NCBI GenBank assembly: GCA_945913025.1 | Contig: CAMECJ010000003.1 | Span: 39,746-103,745 of the forward strand | Direction of reading: 5' to 3' | Origin: an uncultured Elusimicrobia bacterium | Lineage (GTDB): Bacteria > Elusimicrobiota > Elusimicrobia > Elusimicrobiales > Elusimicrobiaceae | DNA: 64,000 nt | In this document: positions 16,427 to 25,788 of the stretch, one piece after another | How the letters are laid out: every line of letters begins with the position of its first letter | Position numbering within the stretch: position 1 is the first letter of the stretch | Notes under the pieces: model-generated | What the model saw: the letters and a program-made list of their open reading frames with translations, nothing else | The model's database searches: none | Told to the model about the DNA's origin: nothing | Made by a program: the position numbers and the translations under genes

Positions 16427-17362
16427 ATGGAATCCGTTACCACCACCGTTTCCGCTATGATGTGGATTGCCTTCTGGGTAACCGTCCTTGCGGCGTTATT
16501 TATTGATTTAACCGTTCTAAATAAACATCACGGCAAAGTAAGCGTAAAAGAAGCCGCGCTGATGGTCTGCGCGTGGGTAACGCTGGCCGGACTCTTCGGC
16601 GGCGCGATTTGGCTGCTGGAAGGGCCGCGCCACGCGCTGGAATTTTATACGGGCTATGTGCTTGAATACTCGCTGTCCGTCGACAACATGTTCGTATTCA
16701 TCATGATTTTCAGCTACTTCGCTATTCCGTCCCACTTACAGCCCAAAGCGCTTTTGTGGGGGATTTTGGGCGCGGTAGTCTTACGTTTTGCGTTTATTTT
16801 CCTGGGCGTAAAATTAATCTCTATGTTTTCATGGACGATGTACGTTTTCGGCGCACTTCTGGTGTTTACGGCAGCCAAAATGCTCTTGCAAAAAGAAGAC
16901 GACTCGTTCGACCCGGCTAACTCATTTGTACTTAAAACGCTTCAAAAAATTATTCCCCTCAAAACTGATTACCACGGCGAAAATTTCTTCGTTACCGAAA
17001 ACGCCAAACGCTTCGCTACGCCGCTGTTTGCCGCAGTGGTGGTGATTGAAATGTCGGACCTGATTTTTGCGGTGGATTCCATTCCGGCTGTTTTGTCCAT
17101 TACGCAGGACACTTTTTTAGTCTATTCCTCCAATATCTTTGCGATTATCGGGCTGCGCTCGCTGTATTTTTTGCTTTCGGGAATGGCAGGCAAGTTCCCG
17201 TATCTTAAATACGGCATTTCGGTCATTTTATTTTTTGTAGGCGCAAAAATGCTTTTATCCCACCATTTCAAAATTCCGGTGGCGGCTTCGCTGGGCGTCA
17301 TTGTAGGCGTTTTGGCGGTAAGCATACTGGCCAGCAAAATTTTCCCCCAAAAAGAGGCATAA
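16427..17362 (+). CDS. TerC/Alx-family integral membrane protein
   Basis: 311 residues with about eight or nine transmembrane segments. The two family blocks are present: EYSLSVDNMFVFIMIF in the first half and E-M-S-D-L-I-F-A-V-D-S-I-P-A-V-L in the second, each with the conserved acidic residues within the membrane. TerC/Alx/YkoY proteins are linked to metal ion export (manganese) and tellurium resistance or to the loading of metals onto exported proteins. A good Shine-Dalgarno sequence (AAGGAG) is present. It stands alone after the tRNA-Thr repeat region and before rpmB. Confidence 0.93.
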   Translation: MESVTTTVSAMMWIAFWVTVLAALFIDLTVLNKHHGKVSVKEAALMVCAWVTLAGLFGGAIWLLEGPRHALEFYTGYVLEYSLSVDNMFVFIMIFSYFAIPSHLQPKALLWGILGAVVLRFAFIFLGVKLISMFSWTMYVFGALLVFTAAKMLLQKEDDSFDPANSFVLKTLQKIIPLKTDYHGENFFVTENAKRFATPLFAAVVVIEMSDLIFAVDSIPAVLSITQDTFLVYSSNIFAIIGLRSLYFLLSGMAGKFPYLKYGISVILFFVGAKMLLSHHFKIPVAASLGVIVGVLAVSILASKIFPQKEA

Positions 17363-17433
17363 GGCTGGACACGCCCGCGATTATTTACTAAAATGTAAGC
17401 ATAAAATTTAATTCAGTTATAAGGAAGGAAACT

Positions 17434-17628
17434 ATGGCGTATAAATGTGCAGTGTGTGGCAAGGCTCCTGTCTCCGGCGGTTCTTACAGCCACTCCAATA
17501 TGAGAACGAAAAGAAGCTTCAAACCCAACTTGCAGAAACAAAAAGTGGTGCTCAACGGCAAGACTCAAACCGCCTATGTTTGCACCTGCTGCATTAAAAG
17601 CGGTTTGGCGCAAAGACCCACCAAATAA
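17434..17628 (+). CDS. rpmB: 50S ribosomal protein L28
   Basis: 64 residues, the standard L28 size. It has the C+ (zinc-ribbon) form: Cys5-x-x-Cys8 at the N-terminus and Cys50/Cys53 (with an extra Cys52) near the C-terminus. The S-H-S-N-M-R-T-K-R-S-F-K-P-N-L-Q block is diagnostic. A strong Shine-Dalgarno sequence (AAGGAAGG) precedes the ATG, and a terminator follows 20 nt after the stop. It is a single-gene unit between terC and bamA. Confidence 0.96.
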   Translation: MAYKCAVCGKAPVSGGSYSHSNMRTKRSFKPNLQKQKVVLNGKTQTAYVCTCCIKSGLAQRPTK

Positions 17629-17647
17629 GTCGTTTTTAAACGATACA

Positions 17648-17683
17648 GGCCCGCGCTTTACACCGTAAGTGCGGGCTTTTTTT
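17648..17683 (+). terminator. rpmB terminator
   Basis: A GC stem (17649-17654 with 17671-17676), extended by three further inner pairs and a G-T wobble, is followed by seven T. Confidence 0.9.
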
Positions 17684-17696
17684 AAGGGGAGGCTTT

Positions 17697-20063
17697 ATTA
17701 CGTTATTTAAACGCTGGGCCGCAGTTACGTTTGCGGCGTTTTTATCTTTATCGTACGCGCGCGCGGAAGAACCTGTGCAGCCGGAAATGGACCCTAACGG
17801 GCCGTGGATGATTTGCGCCATAGAAGTGGACGGCGTAAAAAATATCCGCCCTAAAACCGTTTCCAAAGCCGCCTCTGCAAAAAAAGGCGTTCTGTACGAC
17901 CGCTACCAAGTATCCGAAGATATTCAAAGTATTTCCGCACTGGGGAATTTTGACAGTGTGGAAGTGGACATTTCCCCGATGTCCGGTTCCCGTAAAGACA
18001 AAGACGGCGGCGAAACGCTTTATCCCTGCCACCGTATTACTTACCTCGTCACGGAAAAACCCATTTTCGACCGTTTGACGTACCGCGGGCGCAAACACCT
18101 GGGCAAAGGCGCCATTACGCAGGCGATGACGCTGAAAATCAAAGATCCGTTCAACGAAGCCAAATTACAGGCCGATTTGGAACGCATCAAAGCCAAATAT
18201 GCCGAACGAGGCTACGTCAGCGCGGACGTGCAGTATGAACTTACCAAAGATGAAAAACTTGGCGTCGTATATGTGGAGCTCGTCATTAACGAAGGCGGCC
18301 GCGTACGCGTAGGCACGGTTACGCTTAACGGGGCAAATGAACTGCCCGCCGAAAAAATTTTAAAAAAAGCATCTAACCGCAAAGGTAAAGTGTTTAAACC
18401 GCAAAACCTCCAACGCGACTACGTCAAAATGATCCTCTACGGACGCAATAAAGGGTATTCGGACTTTATGCTCTCCGTTCCGCAAGTGGACATGAACGAA
18501 GCTAAAACCGAGGTCAACATTTCTTACGATGTAACCGAAGGCGAAAAAGTGGACTTTGGCACCATATCTTTCGAAGGCAATAACGTATTTACGCCGCAGG
18601 AACTGCAAAAACAGGTTTTTTTCCGCGAAGGGCACCTCTACAACCAGAAAGATTTTGACGATACCATTACCGCCATTCAAGAGCAATACGCCAACAAAGG
18701 CTATTTACAGGCCCGCGTAACCCCCGTCAAAAATATCCAAAACGGAAAGTTAAACCTTACGTTTGATATTGCCGAAGGGCATATCTTCTACATTGACCAC
18801 GTGGACGTTACAGGTTACACTGATACGAAAAAATACGTCTTTACGCGCGAACTTTCCATTAAGTCCGGCGATTTATACGATAACGAAAAAATCCGCCGCA
18901 GCCAAACCAAAATTTTAAACCTTGGTTTCATTAACGACGTACAGGTAGATTTGCAGCCCACCGCCGACCCGCAGAAAGTGGACCTCGGCTTTAACATTGT
19001 AGAAGGCCGCCCCGGAATGTTTACGGCGGGCCTTGCCATGAGCTCTATGGACGGTTTATACGGCGAACTTTCCATTAACCACATGAACCTGTTCGGCCGC
19101 GCGCAGCGTTTATCACTCAGGACGCTGTTCGGTAAAGAAATTTTGGATTATACCGTCAGCTGGTCCACACCGTGGATTTACGACAAGCCCACCTCCCTGG
19201 GCGCAGACTTGTTCAATACCCGCCGTTACCGCTCGTTTGCCGATGATAACCAAGCCTATACTGAAAAACGTATCGGCGGACGCATAAAAGTCGGCCCGCG
19301 TTTTAATGATGACATCTACCAACTCTCTTTCGGCTACGCGTTTGAACGCATTGATATTTACGACGTAGAGGAACGCTTTGTCTGCACGCCGGATAAAAAC
19401 CCGAACGAATGTATCGCCAAAGGCGTTACCAATATGTCCACTATCAGTACGGACTTTGCCGTCGATACGAGAGACAACATCTGGGATCCCACCCGCGGTT
19501 GGCGCAACTCCATCGGCCTCGCGCTCGCCGGCGGCCCGATTGGCGCGGACCTCGATTTGTGGTACTTAAACGCCCGCTCCATTTTTAACTACACCGTGTT
19601 AAACATAGGCGGGAATTATCCGGTGGTTTTCGTACTGTCCAACAAATTTGGCTCCGTGCAGGCATACGGCCGCACGAAAGAGGTGCCTCCCTTTGAAAAA
19701 TTCTTCTTAGGCGGCGCGGATACGATTCGCGGATACGAACGCGCAGGCGAAATCGGCCCCGAATACGGCGGCGATATGTATTACGTGATGAACGCGGAAT
19801 TGCGCTTTCCGCTGGCGCGCGAAGGCAGAAGAAATATGGCGCAATTTGCCTTCTTCTTTGATTTGGGCAACTCATGGAACCATTTTGACGATTTAGACTT
19901 TTCACTTGGACCGGACGAAAATCAATTTAAAGCGGGCGTAGGCGTCGGACTGCGCTTTACCACCCCGTCGCTGCCCATTCGCATCGACTGGGGGTATGGT
20001 CTTAACCACGGCCCGAACGAGGACCGATCTCACTTCTACTTCAACATTTCAAACATGATGTAG
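17697..20063 (+). CDS. bamA: Outer-membrane assembly factor BamA, with a non-standard start codon
   Basis: 788 residues if counted from the ATT at 17697. A signal peptide (about 22 residues, ending ARA before EEP) is encoded in frame upstream of the first standard start (GTG at 17775), and a strong GGGGAGG lies just before the ATT, so the real start must be ATT (17697) or ACG (17700), or the sequence has an error. Five POTRA domains (about residues 30-450) are followed by the 16-stranded barrel with the family IRGYE motif (lid loop) near residue 690. BamA inserts beta-barrel proteins into the outer membrane. It begins a tight operon with ompH and the lpx genes, as in many diderms. Confidence 0.93.
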   Translation: MTLFKRWAAVTFAAFLSLSYARAEEPVQPEMDPNGPWMICAIEVDGVKNIRPKTVSKAASAKKGVLYDRYQVSEDIQSISALGNFDSVEVDISPMSGSRKDKDGGETLYPCHRITYLVTEKPIFDRLTYRGRKHLGKGAITQAMTLKIKDPFNEAKLQADLERIKAKYAERGYVSADVQYELTKDEKLGVVYVELVINEGGRVRVGTVTLNGANELPAEKILKKASNRKGKVFKPQNLQRDYVKMILYGRNKGYSDFMLSVPQVDMNEAKTEVNISYDVTEGEKVDFGTISFEGNNVFTPQELQKQVFFREGHLYNQKDFDDTITAIQEQYANKGYLQARVTPVKNIQNGKLNLTFDIAEGHIFYIDHVDVTGYTDTKKYVFTRELSIKSGDLYDNEKIRRSQTKILNLGFINDVQVDLQPTADPQKVDLGFNIVEGRPGMFTAGLAMSSMDGLYGELSINHMNLFGRAQRLSLRTLFGKEILDYTVSWSTPWIYDKPTSLGADLFNTRRYRSFADDNQAYTEKRIGGRIKVGPRFNDDIYQLSFGYAFERIDIYDVEERFVCTPDKNPNECIAKGVTNMSTISTDFAVDTRDNIWDPTRGWRNSIGLALAGGPIGADLDLWYLNARSIFNYTVLNIGGNYPVVFVLSNKFGSVQAYGRTKEVPPFEKFFLGGADTIRGYERAGEIGPEYGGDMYYVMNAELRFPLAREGRRNMAQFAFFFDLGNSWNHFDDLDFSLGPDENQFKAGVGVGLRFTTPSLPIRIDWGYGLNHGPNEDRSHFYFNISNMM

Positions 20064-20071
20064 AGGATTTT

Positions 20072-21010
20072 ATGAAAAAAACGCTGGCGTGCTTAACTTT
20101 ACTGATAACGGCCACTTTCCTGCAAGCGCAGGAAACGTCCGCAGGCGCGCTGACGAAAGAAGAAGAAACGGCGGTAGCCGCCATTTTGGCCAAGCAGGCG
20201 CAGCAGGACGAACAAGCCAAAACAGAAACCGCCGCGGCAGAAAAAATCACGCTTCCGGAAGAAACCAAACAGCAGGCCCTTGATGAAAACACCCAAGAAG
20301 GGGCAGATGAGCCCGACGACACGGAAACAGAAGCGGCAGCAACAGAAGCAGAAGAAGATCCGAAACCGCAAAAATGTTTAACGGTAGCATTCGTAGATAT
20401 TGACGTCGCTTTCAACGAACATCCGCGCACGGTGGCGGTAAAGGAACAAATCCGCTTGAAAATCGTTTCAAAAGAAGAAGAGGTGCGCGGCGCCAAGCAG
20501 CTTATTGAAGTATTGGCGCAGGAAAATGCAAGGCTGTCGGCGCAGATACGGGAGCTGAAACCGTTTTACGAACGCATTGTGGTAGAACCGCAGTCGCTGC
20601 TGCCGAAAATAGAGGAAAGCGCGGACGCACTCTTATTGGGAAACGTACTCAACCGGCTGACGTTTTCGGGTGCGGAAATTTTATCCGCAAGTCCCCTCGA
20701 CACGCCCGCACGGCTGGAAGATTTACAGGCGCGTATTGCGTCCAATAAAAAAATTATTGCAGAACGCAGCTTATTTATTGATAATTATAGATATACCACC
20801 CGCGAAGAAATTTTACAGTTGGAAAAGCAAGAAGTAAACGAGATTTTAAAGGATATTTATACGGAAATTAAATCCTTCGCCAAAAAGAGAAACATCGGCG
20901 CGGTTGTCCGCAAAGACGAAATTCTCTACGGCGAAAAACCGGTCAACGTAACGAAAGATTTCGTCAGCCGGCTCAAAAAATCAAAAAAATACCGCAAACG
21001 CGGCAAATAG
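20072..21010 (+). CDS. OmpH/Skp-family periplasmic chaperone-like protein
   Basis: 312 residues, longer than typical Skp (about 160). A signal peptide ends near LQAQ. An acidic, low-complexity spacer rich in Glu, Ala and Thr runs from about residue 25 to 105. The OmpH core then starts with V-A-F-V-D-I-D-V-A-F-N-E-H-P, followed by long coiled-coil helices to about residue 290 and a very basic tail (KKSKKYRKRGK). Skp holds unfolded outer-membrane proteins for BamA. The gene sits 8 nt after bamA and before lpxD, the canonical bamA-ompH-lpxD order, which supports the assignment. Confidence 0.88.
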   Translation: MKKTLACLTLLITATFLQAQETSAGALTKEEETAVAAILAKQAQQDEQAKTETAAAEKITLPEETKQQALDENTQEGADEPDDTETEAAATEAEEDPKPQKCLTVAFVDIDVAFNEHPRTVAVKEQIRLKIVSKEEEVRGAKQLIEVLAQENARLSAQIRELKPFYERIVVEPQSLLPKIEESADALLLGNVLNRLTFSGAEILSASPLDTPARLEDLQARIASNKKIIAERSLFIDNYRYTTREEILQLEKQEVNEILKDIYTEIKSFAKKRNIGAVVRKDEILYGEKPVNVTKDFVSRLKKSKKYRKRGK

Positions 21011-21019
21011 GAACTTTGT

Positions 21020-22099
21020 ATGACGTTTAACTTAACCGTAACCGAAATCGCTAAAATTACCGGTGCCGAAACTGCCGGAAAAGAAGATACGCCCGTTACC
21101 AAGCTCTGTGCGCTTGACGACGTGCAAGAAGGCGGCGTTTGCTACCTTACCGCATTGGAACATACGGACCAATTAAAAGATTTAAAAGCCGCCGCCGTAT
21201 TTGTGCCCGAAGAAGCCAAAGGAAAAGAACTTCCTTTTCACGGTGCGCTTCTTTACGCCAAAAATCCCGAATGGGCGTTTATTCTGCTGATGAAATATGT
21301 AGACGCCCAACGCCAAAAATATACTGCGGGCATTCATCCCACCGCCGTCATCAGCCCGAACGCCAAGCTGGGCGAAAATGTTTCCGTCGGCGCATATACC
21401 GTTATTGAGGACGGAGCCGTCATCGGGGACAACACCGTTATTTTTCCGCAGTGCTATATCGGCAAGAACGTTTCTGTCGGCAAAAACTGCTATATTTATC
21501 CGCAGGTGGTGATTCGCGAGGATTGTATTTTAAAAGATTACGTCATTTTACAAGCCGGTGCAAAAATCGGTTCGGACGGATTCGGTTTTACGTTTCACGA
21601 AGGCCGCCATCAAAAAATCCCGCAAATCGGCAATGTGGTGCTGGGAAACGATGTGGAAATCCAATCCAACACGTGTATAGACCGAGCCAAAATTTCGTCT
21701 ACCGTCATTGGAGATAACACAAAAATAGACAATCTTGTCCAAATCGGCCATAACGTCCGTATCGGGATGAGCAGCATTCTCTGCGCGCAAGTGGGCGTGG
21801 CGGGGACAACCGATATTGGAAACGGTGTGATTCTTGCCGGACAGGTGGGACTTGCCGGACATATGAAAATCGGCGACCGCGCGCAGGTGGGCGCGCAATC
21901 CGGCGTGATGAACTCCATTCCCGCCGGAGCAACGTATTTCGGCTATCCGGCTATGCCGCAAAAAGAAGCCTTCCGCCAGTTGGCCGTATTACGGAAACTG
22001 CCGGAAATCAATAAAGAATTTAAAGCGTTCAAGAAACAAATGAACGAAGCGAAAAACCTCTCGTTTTTCGGAAAACTCAAAAAATTGCTAGGACTTTAA
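21020..22099 (+). CDS. lpxD: UDP-3-O-acylglucosamine N-acyltransferase LpxD
   Basis: 359 residues. An N-terminal uridine-binding domain (about 1-100) is followed by a left-handed beta-helix of hexapeptide repeats (about 105-325), for example NAKLGENVSVGAYTVIEDGA, and a C-terminal helix. The region GSDGFGFTFHEGRHQKIPQIG is the LpxD active-site block with the catalytic His, and Q-I-G-H-N-V-R follows. LpxD adds the second acyl chain to UDP-glucosamine in lipid A synthesis. The gene sits 9 nt after ompH and 2 nt before lpxC. Confidence 0.96.
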   Translation: MTFNLTVTEIAKITGAETAGKEDTPVTKLCALDDVQEGGVCYLTALEHTDQLKDLKAAAVFVPEEAKGKELPFHGALLYAKNPEWAFILLMKYVDAQRQKYTAGIHPTAVISPNAKLGENVSVGAYTVIEDGAVIGDNTVIFPQCYIGKNVSVGKNCYIYPQVVIREDCILKDYVILQAGAKIGSDGFGFTFHEGRHQKIPQIGNVVLGNDVEIQSNTCIDRAKISSTVIGDNTKIDNLVQIGHNVRIGMSSILCAQVGVAGTTDIGNGVILAGQVGLAGHMKIGDRAQVGAQSGVMNSIPAGATYFGYPAMPQKEAFRQLAVLRKLPEINKEFKAFKKQMNEAKNLSFFGKLKKLLGL

Positions 22100-22101
22100 T
22101 T

Positions 22102-22926
22102 ATGAGAAAAACCCTTGCTTTACCTGCCGTCGTCAAAGGAATCGGCCTGCACACGGGCGTACCTGTTACGATGACGTTTAAACCCGCCGAAAACGGCATT
22201 ACTTTCTTGCGTACGGATCTGCCGGACGCTAAACCCATTTTGGCGCACGTAAACAATGTAGGTTCCACCTTGCGCGGCACCAATTTAATTAACGAAACTG
22301 CCGAAGTATGGACGGTGGAACACGCGCTGTCTGCGCTACACGCCTTGGGCATTACCGACGCGGCTGTGGAAATGGACGGCCCCGAACCGCCTGTTACCGA
22401 CGGGGCGAGTGATATCTTCGCAGATACGTTACAGAAAGCGGGCCTCAAAGAACTCGGCTCCGATCAGCCCGTGCTTAACATCAAACAGAAAATCACCTAT
22501 TCGTGCGGAGACATTTCCTACAGTGCCGAACCGGCTGACAAACTGACGTTTACCTTTTTATTCCTGCACAAGCACCCCTTGGTGGCGCGGCAGGAATACA
22601 CGCTTGAATTTACGCCGGAGAATTATTTAAAAGAAATTGCCCGCGCCCGCACGTTTGGGTTTGAAGAAGAACTGGCGTTTTTAAAAGCGCACGGGCTTGC
22701 CAAAGGCGGGAATTTGGAAAACGCCGTTATCGTGGGTAAAGATAAATTTGCCAACGAACTGCGCTATCCGGACGAACTCGTCCGCCATAAAATTTTGGAC
22801 CTTGTGGGCGATTTAAGCCTTACGGGGCGAAAACTGCCGCCGCTTAAAATTACGTGCACCCGCGGCGGGCACAAACACAATGTTATTTTCGCCAAAATTC
22901 TTTTGGCCAATTCGGAGGACAAATGA
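22102..22926 (+). CDS. lpxC: UDP-3-O-acyl-N-acetylglucosamine deacetylase LpxC
   Basis: 274 residues. The start R-K-T-L-A-L-P-A-V-V-K-G-I-G-L-H-T-G is the LpxC signature. Zinc ligands are visible: His in TVEHALSALHALGI, and His and Asp in H-K-I-L-D-L-V-G-D. The catalytic His lies in the final GGHKHN segment. LpxC performs the committed step of lipid A synthesis. The C-terminus is slightly shorter than in E. coli (305 residues), as in several other phyla. Its stop overlaps the fabZ start by the ATGA arrangement. Confidence 0.96.
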   Translation: MRKTLALPAVVKGIGLHTGVPVTMTFKPAENGITFLRTDLPDAKPILAHVNNVGSTLRGTNLINETAEVWTVEHALSALHALGITDAAVEMDGPEPPVTDGASDIFADTLQKAGLKELGSDQPVLNIKQKITYSCGDISYSAEPADKLTFTFLFLHKHPLVARQEYTLEFTPENYLKEIARARTFGFEEELAFLKAHGLAKGGNLENAVIVGKDKFANELRYPDELVRHKILDLVGDLSLTGRKLPPLKITCTRGGHKHNVIFAKILLANSEDK

Positions 22927-23411
22927 GCGCAAAATCCGCCAATTTAAAAGATTTTTTAACGCTTCCCGTTTTGGAAACGCTAAACCAAGAACAAATCAAA
23001 TCCAACATTCCCCACCGCGATCCGTTCCTTTTGGTCGACGAAGTGCGCGTGTTGGAACCCGGGAGAAAGTATCTGGGAATCCGCCGTGTACGCGCGGACG
23101 AATACTATTTTCAAGGACACTTTCCAAACCATCCGGTTATGCCCGGCGTACTGGTCGTGGAAAGTATGTCCCAAGCCTTCGGCGGCGCGATTATGAGTGC
23201 CGTTTCCAAAGGGAAAGGGATTCCTCTCTTTTTAAGTATTGACGAAGCCAAATTCCGCGGCATAGTCCGCCCCGGCGACACGCTGGAAATGCCCATTGAA
23301 GTCTTGCGTTTGGGTAAAATTTCCAAAATTTACGCCGAAGCCTACGTCAACGGCAAGCTTTGCACGCAGGCCACCCTCAATTTTATTTTAGGAGAATCTT
23401 CCCATGACTAA
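22923..23411 (+). CDS. fabZ: 3-hydroxyacyl-ACP dehydratase FabZ
   Basis: 162 residues from the ATG at 22923, which follows a GGAGG and overlaps the lpxC stop; longer in-frame starts lie inside lpxC. The hot-dog fold signature HFPNHPVMPGVLVVESM contains the catalytic His and Glu. The I-P-H-R-D-P-F-L-L-V-D block is also present. FabZ dehydrates hydroxyacyl-ACP in fatty acid synthesis and competes with LpxA for the same substrate, which explains its usual place in lpx operons. Confidence 0.96.
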   Translation: MSAKSANLKDFLTLPVLETLNQEQIKSNIPHRDPFLLVDEVRVLEPGRKYLGIRRVRADEYYFQGHFPNHPVMPGVLVVESMSQAFGGAIMSAVSKGKGIPLFLSIDEAKFRGIVRPGDTLEMPIEVLRLGKISKIYAEAYVNGKLCTQATLNFILGESSHD

Positions 23412-24204
23412 CATCCATCCCACCGCCATTATCGACCCGTCCGCCAAAATTGATCCGTCTACTGTTGTCGGTCCGTATACCGTTATCGGGGCGGACGTCG
23501 TCATCGGAAAAAACAACCGTATCGGCCCGTTCTGCGTCATTGAAAATACCACGATGGGCGACGGCAACGATATCATCGCCAGCGCGTTTATCGGCGTGAA
23601 ACCGCAGGATTTGTCGTATAAAGACGAGCCTACCCGCGTTACAATGGGCAACGGCAACAAAATCCGCGAATGCGTGACCATTCACCGTTCGACGGATTTA
23701 AATTCCCCCACTTCTATCGGCAACAACTGCCTGTTAATGGCTAATGCGCACATTGCGCACGACTGCCACCTGGGCAATAACATCATTATTGCCAATTCTA
23801 CGGGTGTCGCGGGACACGTAATCGTGGAGGACCGCGTGGTAATGTCCGGTATGGTAGGTATTCATCAGTTTGTGCGCGTCGGCACGATGGCAATGCTTTC
23901 CGGCGGAGCGATGCTCCCGCTGGATATTCCCCCTTTCTGTATTGCACAGGGGCAGCGGGCGCGCCTGGTGGGGCTCAACATCGTAGGGATGCGCCGCGCG
24001 GGGCTTGCGCGCGAAACCATTATGGAAATCAAACGCGCCTATAAAATTTTGTTTAGAAGCAACAAACGATTGTTGGAAGCGTGCGCGGAATTGGAAGCGA
24101 AAAATCCCTGCGCCGAAGTACAGCACTTGATTGATTTCTGCAAAGCTTCCAAACGCGGCGTGGCGCCAGCCAAACGCAAAGTAAACGAAGATGACGGCGA
24201 ATAA
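23404..24204 (+). CDS. lpxA: UDP-N-acetylglucosamine acyltransferase LpxA
   Basis: 266 residues, the normal length. Hexapeptide repeats start at once (IHPTAIIDPSAKIDPSTVVG) and run to about residue 185, followed by a helical C-terminal domain. The catalytic block L-M-A-N-A-H-I-A-H-D-C-H-L-G with the active His and the G-M-V-G-I-H-Q-F-V-R block are clear. LpxA performs the first acylation of lipid A synthesis. The start overlaps the end of fabZ by 8 nt. Confidence 0.97.
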   Translation: MTNIHPTAIIDPSAKIDPSTVVGPYTVIGADVVIGKNNRIGPFCVIENTTMGDGNDIIASAFIGVKPQDLSYKDEPTRVTMGNGNKIRECVTIHRSTDLNSPTSIGNNCLLMANAHIAHDCHLGNNIIIANSTGVAGHVIVEDRVVMSGMVGIHQFVRVGTMAMLSGGAMLPLDIPPFCIAQGQRARLVGLNIVGMRRAGLARETIMEIKRAYKILFRSNKRLLEACAELEAKNPCAEVQHLIDFCKASKRGVAPAKRKVNEDDGE

Positions 24205-25018
24205 AATAGGCTTAATCGCCGGCGAAGGCAAAATGCCCGTATACATTGCCCAAAAGGCCAAAGCCAAGGGGTTTGAAGTGTACGTCGCCGGTGCAAAAGG
24301 AAACGCCAAAGAAGAAGATTATAAAAACTGCGCCCGCGTGTTCCAAGCTTTCCGCCTGGGACAGCTGGGCGCGGGCATCCGTTTCTTTAAAGAACACGGT
24401 GTTACACGCGTACTGATGGCGGGGCGCGTACAGCATACGTCTATTTTTTCCAATCTGATGCCGGATTTGCGCGGAGCCAAGTTTTTAGCCTCTCTAAAAA
24501 ACATGCAAACCAAAAACATTCTTTCGCGCGTGATTGAGGAATTTAAAAAAGACGGACTGGAGTTTACCAATTCCGCCCTGTTTTTGGAAGATTATATGCC
24601 CAAGGCGGGCGTGTTGTCCGCGCGCAAACCGACGGAAGAAGAAAAAAAAGTGATTGCGTTTGGATATAAAACGTCGAAGGCCATGGCCGCGCTGGACATC
24701 GGGCTGACGTGCGTAGTCAGCCAAAACGCGGTTATTGCAGTGGAAGGAATGGAAGGAACGGACCGCTGTATTTTACGCGCCGGAGAACTGTACCGCGAAT
24801 CTGCCGAGAAAAAATCGGCCGTAGCCGTCGTAAAAGTAGCGCGCCCCAACCAGGACGCCCGCTACGACCTGCCCGTCATCGGCAAAGGCACGCTGGAAAG
24901 CCTGCACCAAGCGGGTATTGGCGTACTGGCGTTTGAAGCGGAAAAAACATTAGTGCTGGACTTGGAAGAAGTCATTAAACTGGCGGACAAATACAACATT
25001 TGCCTGACGGCGGTTTAA
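24191..25018 (+). CDS. lpxI: UDP-2,3-diacylglucosamine pyrophosphatase LpxI
   Basis: 275 residues. It opens with [19 protein letters not shown] and has the [13 protein letters not shown] and M-A-G-R-V-Q-H blocks of the LpxI (former DUF1009) family, and a C-terminal half with E-G-M-E-G-T-D-R and [14 protein letters not shown] motifs. LpxI replaces LpxH in many non-proteobacterial diderms and releases lipid X from UDP-diacylglucosamine. Its start overlaps lpxA by 14 nt. It is the last gene of the envelope operon visible here; lpxB and lpxK are not in the window. Confidence 0.93.
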   Translation: MTANKIGLIAGEGKMPVYIAQKAKAKGFEVYVAGAKGNAKEEDYKNCARVFQAFRLGQLGAGIRFFKEHGVTRVLMAGRVQHTSIFSNLMPDLRGAKFLASLKNMQTKNILSRVIEEFKKDGLEFTNSALFLEDYMPKAGVLSARKPTEEEKKVIAFGYKTSKAMAALDIGLTCVVSQNAVIAVEGMEGTDRCILRAGELYRESAEKKSAVAVVKVARPNQDARYDLPVIGKGTLESLHQAGIGVLAFEAEKTLVLDLEEVIKLADKYNICLTAV

Positions 25019-25545
25019 AGGGACCCAAAACCCTCTTTAACTGGCAAATTCATTGTTTTACACAACCGTTTTCCGCGCGCGTTGCCCATAATGCATTTTA
25101 TTTGACCGCCGTTCTCCGCAGCATTATCAAAATAAAATATGAATGAGGCAATACATCCCTTAGCGCAAGCCGACCAAGAAGTTAATCCGTTAGGACATAA
25201 AGTGATAGTAAAATATCCGTAAGAAGTATAGGAACCGGCATGATTATTAATCATAATACCATCTGCAGAGCAAACCGCTGTATTATGCATACCACTCCCA
25301 ATTAATTCTTCACAACCGGATGGCAATTCTACATCTAAATCCCATAAATTATAGGCATACATCCCGTTGGCCATATAATAAGCTTCTTCAGCCTGTTTAA
25401 TACTTTTACCTAAGGATAAATATTTCCCCAATCTTGCCTTATCCACCGCCGTCTGGTACTGCGGCAGCGCCACCGCCGCCAATATGCCGATAATTAAAAC
25501 AACTACTAACAGCTCTATTAACGTAAACCCGTATTTTTGATACAT
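25015..25545 (-). CDS. Type IV pilin-like protein
   Basis: 176 residues from the ATG at 25545, which has an AAGGAA Shine-Dalgarno sequence; an in-frame start 10 codons earlier has none. The leader is MYQKYG, cleaved before F of the class III signal [24 protein letters not shown], with Glu at position 5 of the mature protein. The rest is a short pilin head with ten cysteines, several of which probably form disulfides. It is a lone gene, convergent with lpxI and overlapping it by 4 nt at the stop codons. It could be a pilin subunit or a minor pseudopilin for secretion or DNA uptake. Confidence 0.92.
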   Translation of the reverse strand: MYQKYGFTLIELLVVVLIIGILAAVALPQYQTAVDKARLGKYLSLGKSIKQAEEAYYMANGMYAYNLWDLDVELPSGCEELIGSGMHNTAVCSADGIMINNHAGSYTSYGYFTITLCPNGLTSWSACAKGCIASFIFYFDNAAENGGQIKCIMGNARGKRLCKTMNLPVKEGFGSL

Positions 25546-25692
25546 AAGATTATTCCTTAAAAACCGCAATTTCACAAAGTGATATCACAAAATAAATGTT
25601 AATCAGAATTATTCTTAATATATCAAAAAAAAAACAATACAACCCCCGGAAGAAGGACCACTCCGAAAAGCACTCTTACTCAAAAACAACCC

Positions 25693-25721
25693 TTTCCATT
25701 TTGCTTACTTTATGATAGTAT
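25693..25721 (+). promoter_or_regulatory. Possible promoter for the tpiA operon
   Basis: TTTCCA (25693-25698), a 17-nt spacer and TAGTAT (25716-25721). The leader would be about 60 nt and contains a small CCCG/CGGG hairpin. The remaining 25576-25692 gap is A/T-rich and includes the 10-bp palindrome GTGATATCAC (25579-25588) upstream of the pilin gene; nothing else is evident there. Confidence 0.4.
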
Positions 25722-25788
25722 TTAATAGGAAGATTCCCGCCTAAGAACGGGAACACGCCGTAATTTTATATTTTCAGAGGAATTTACA

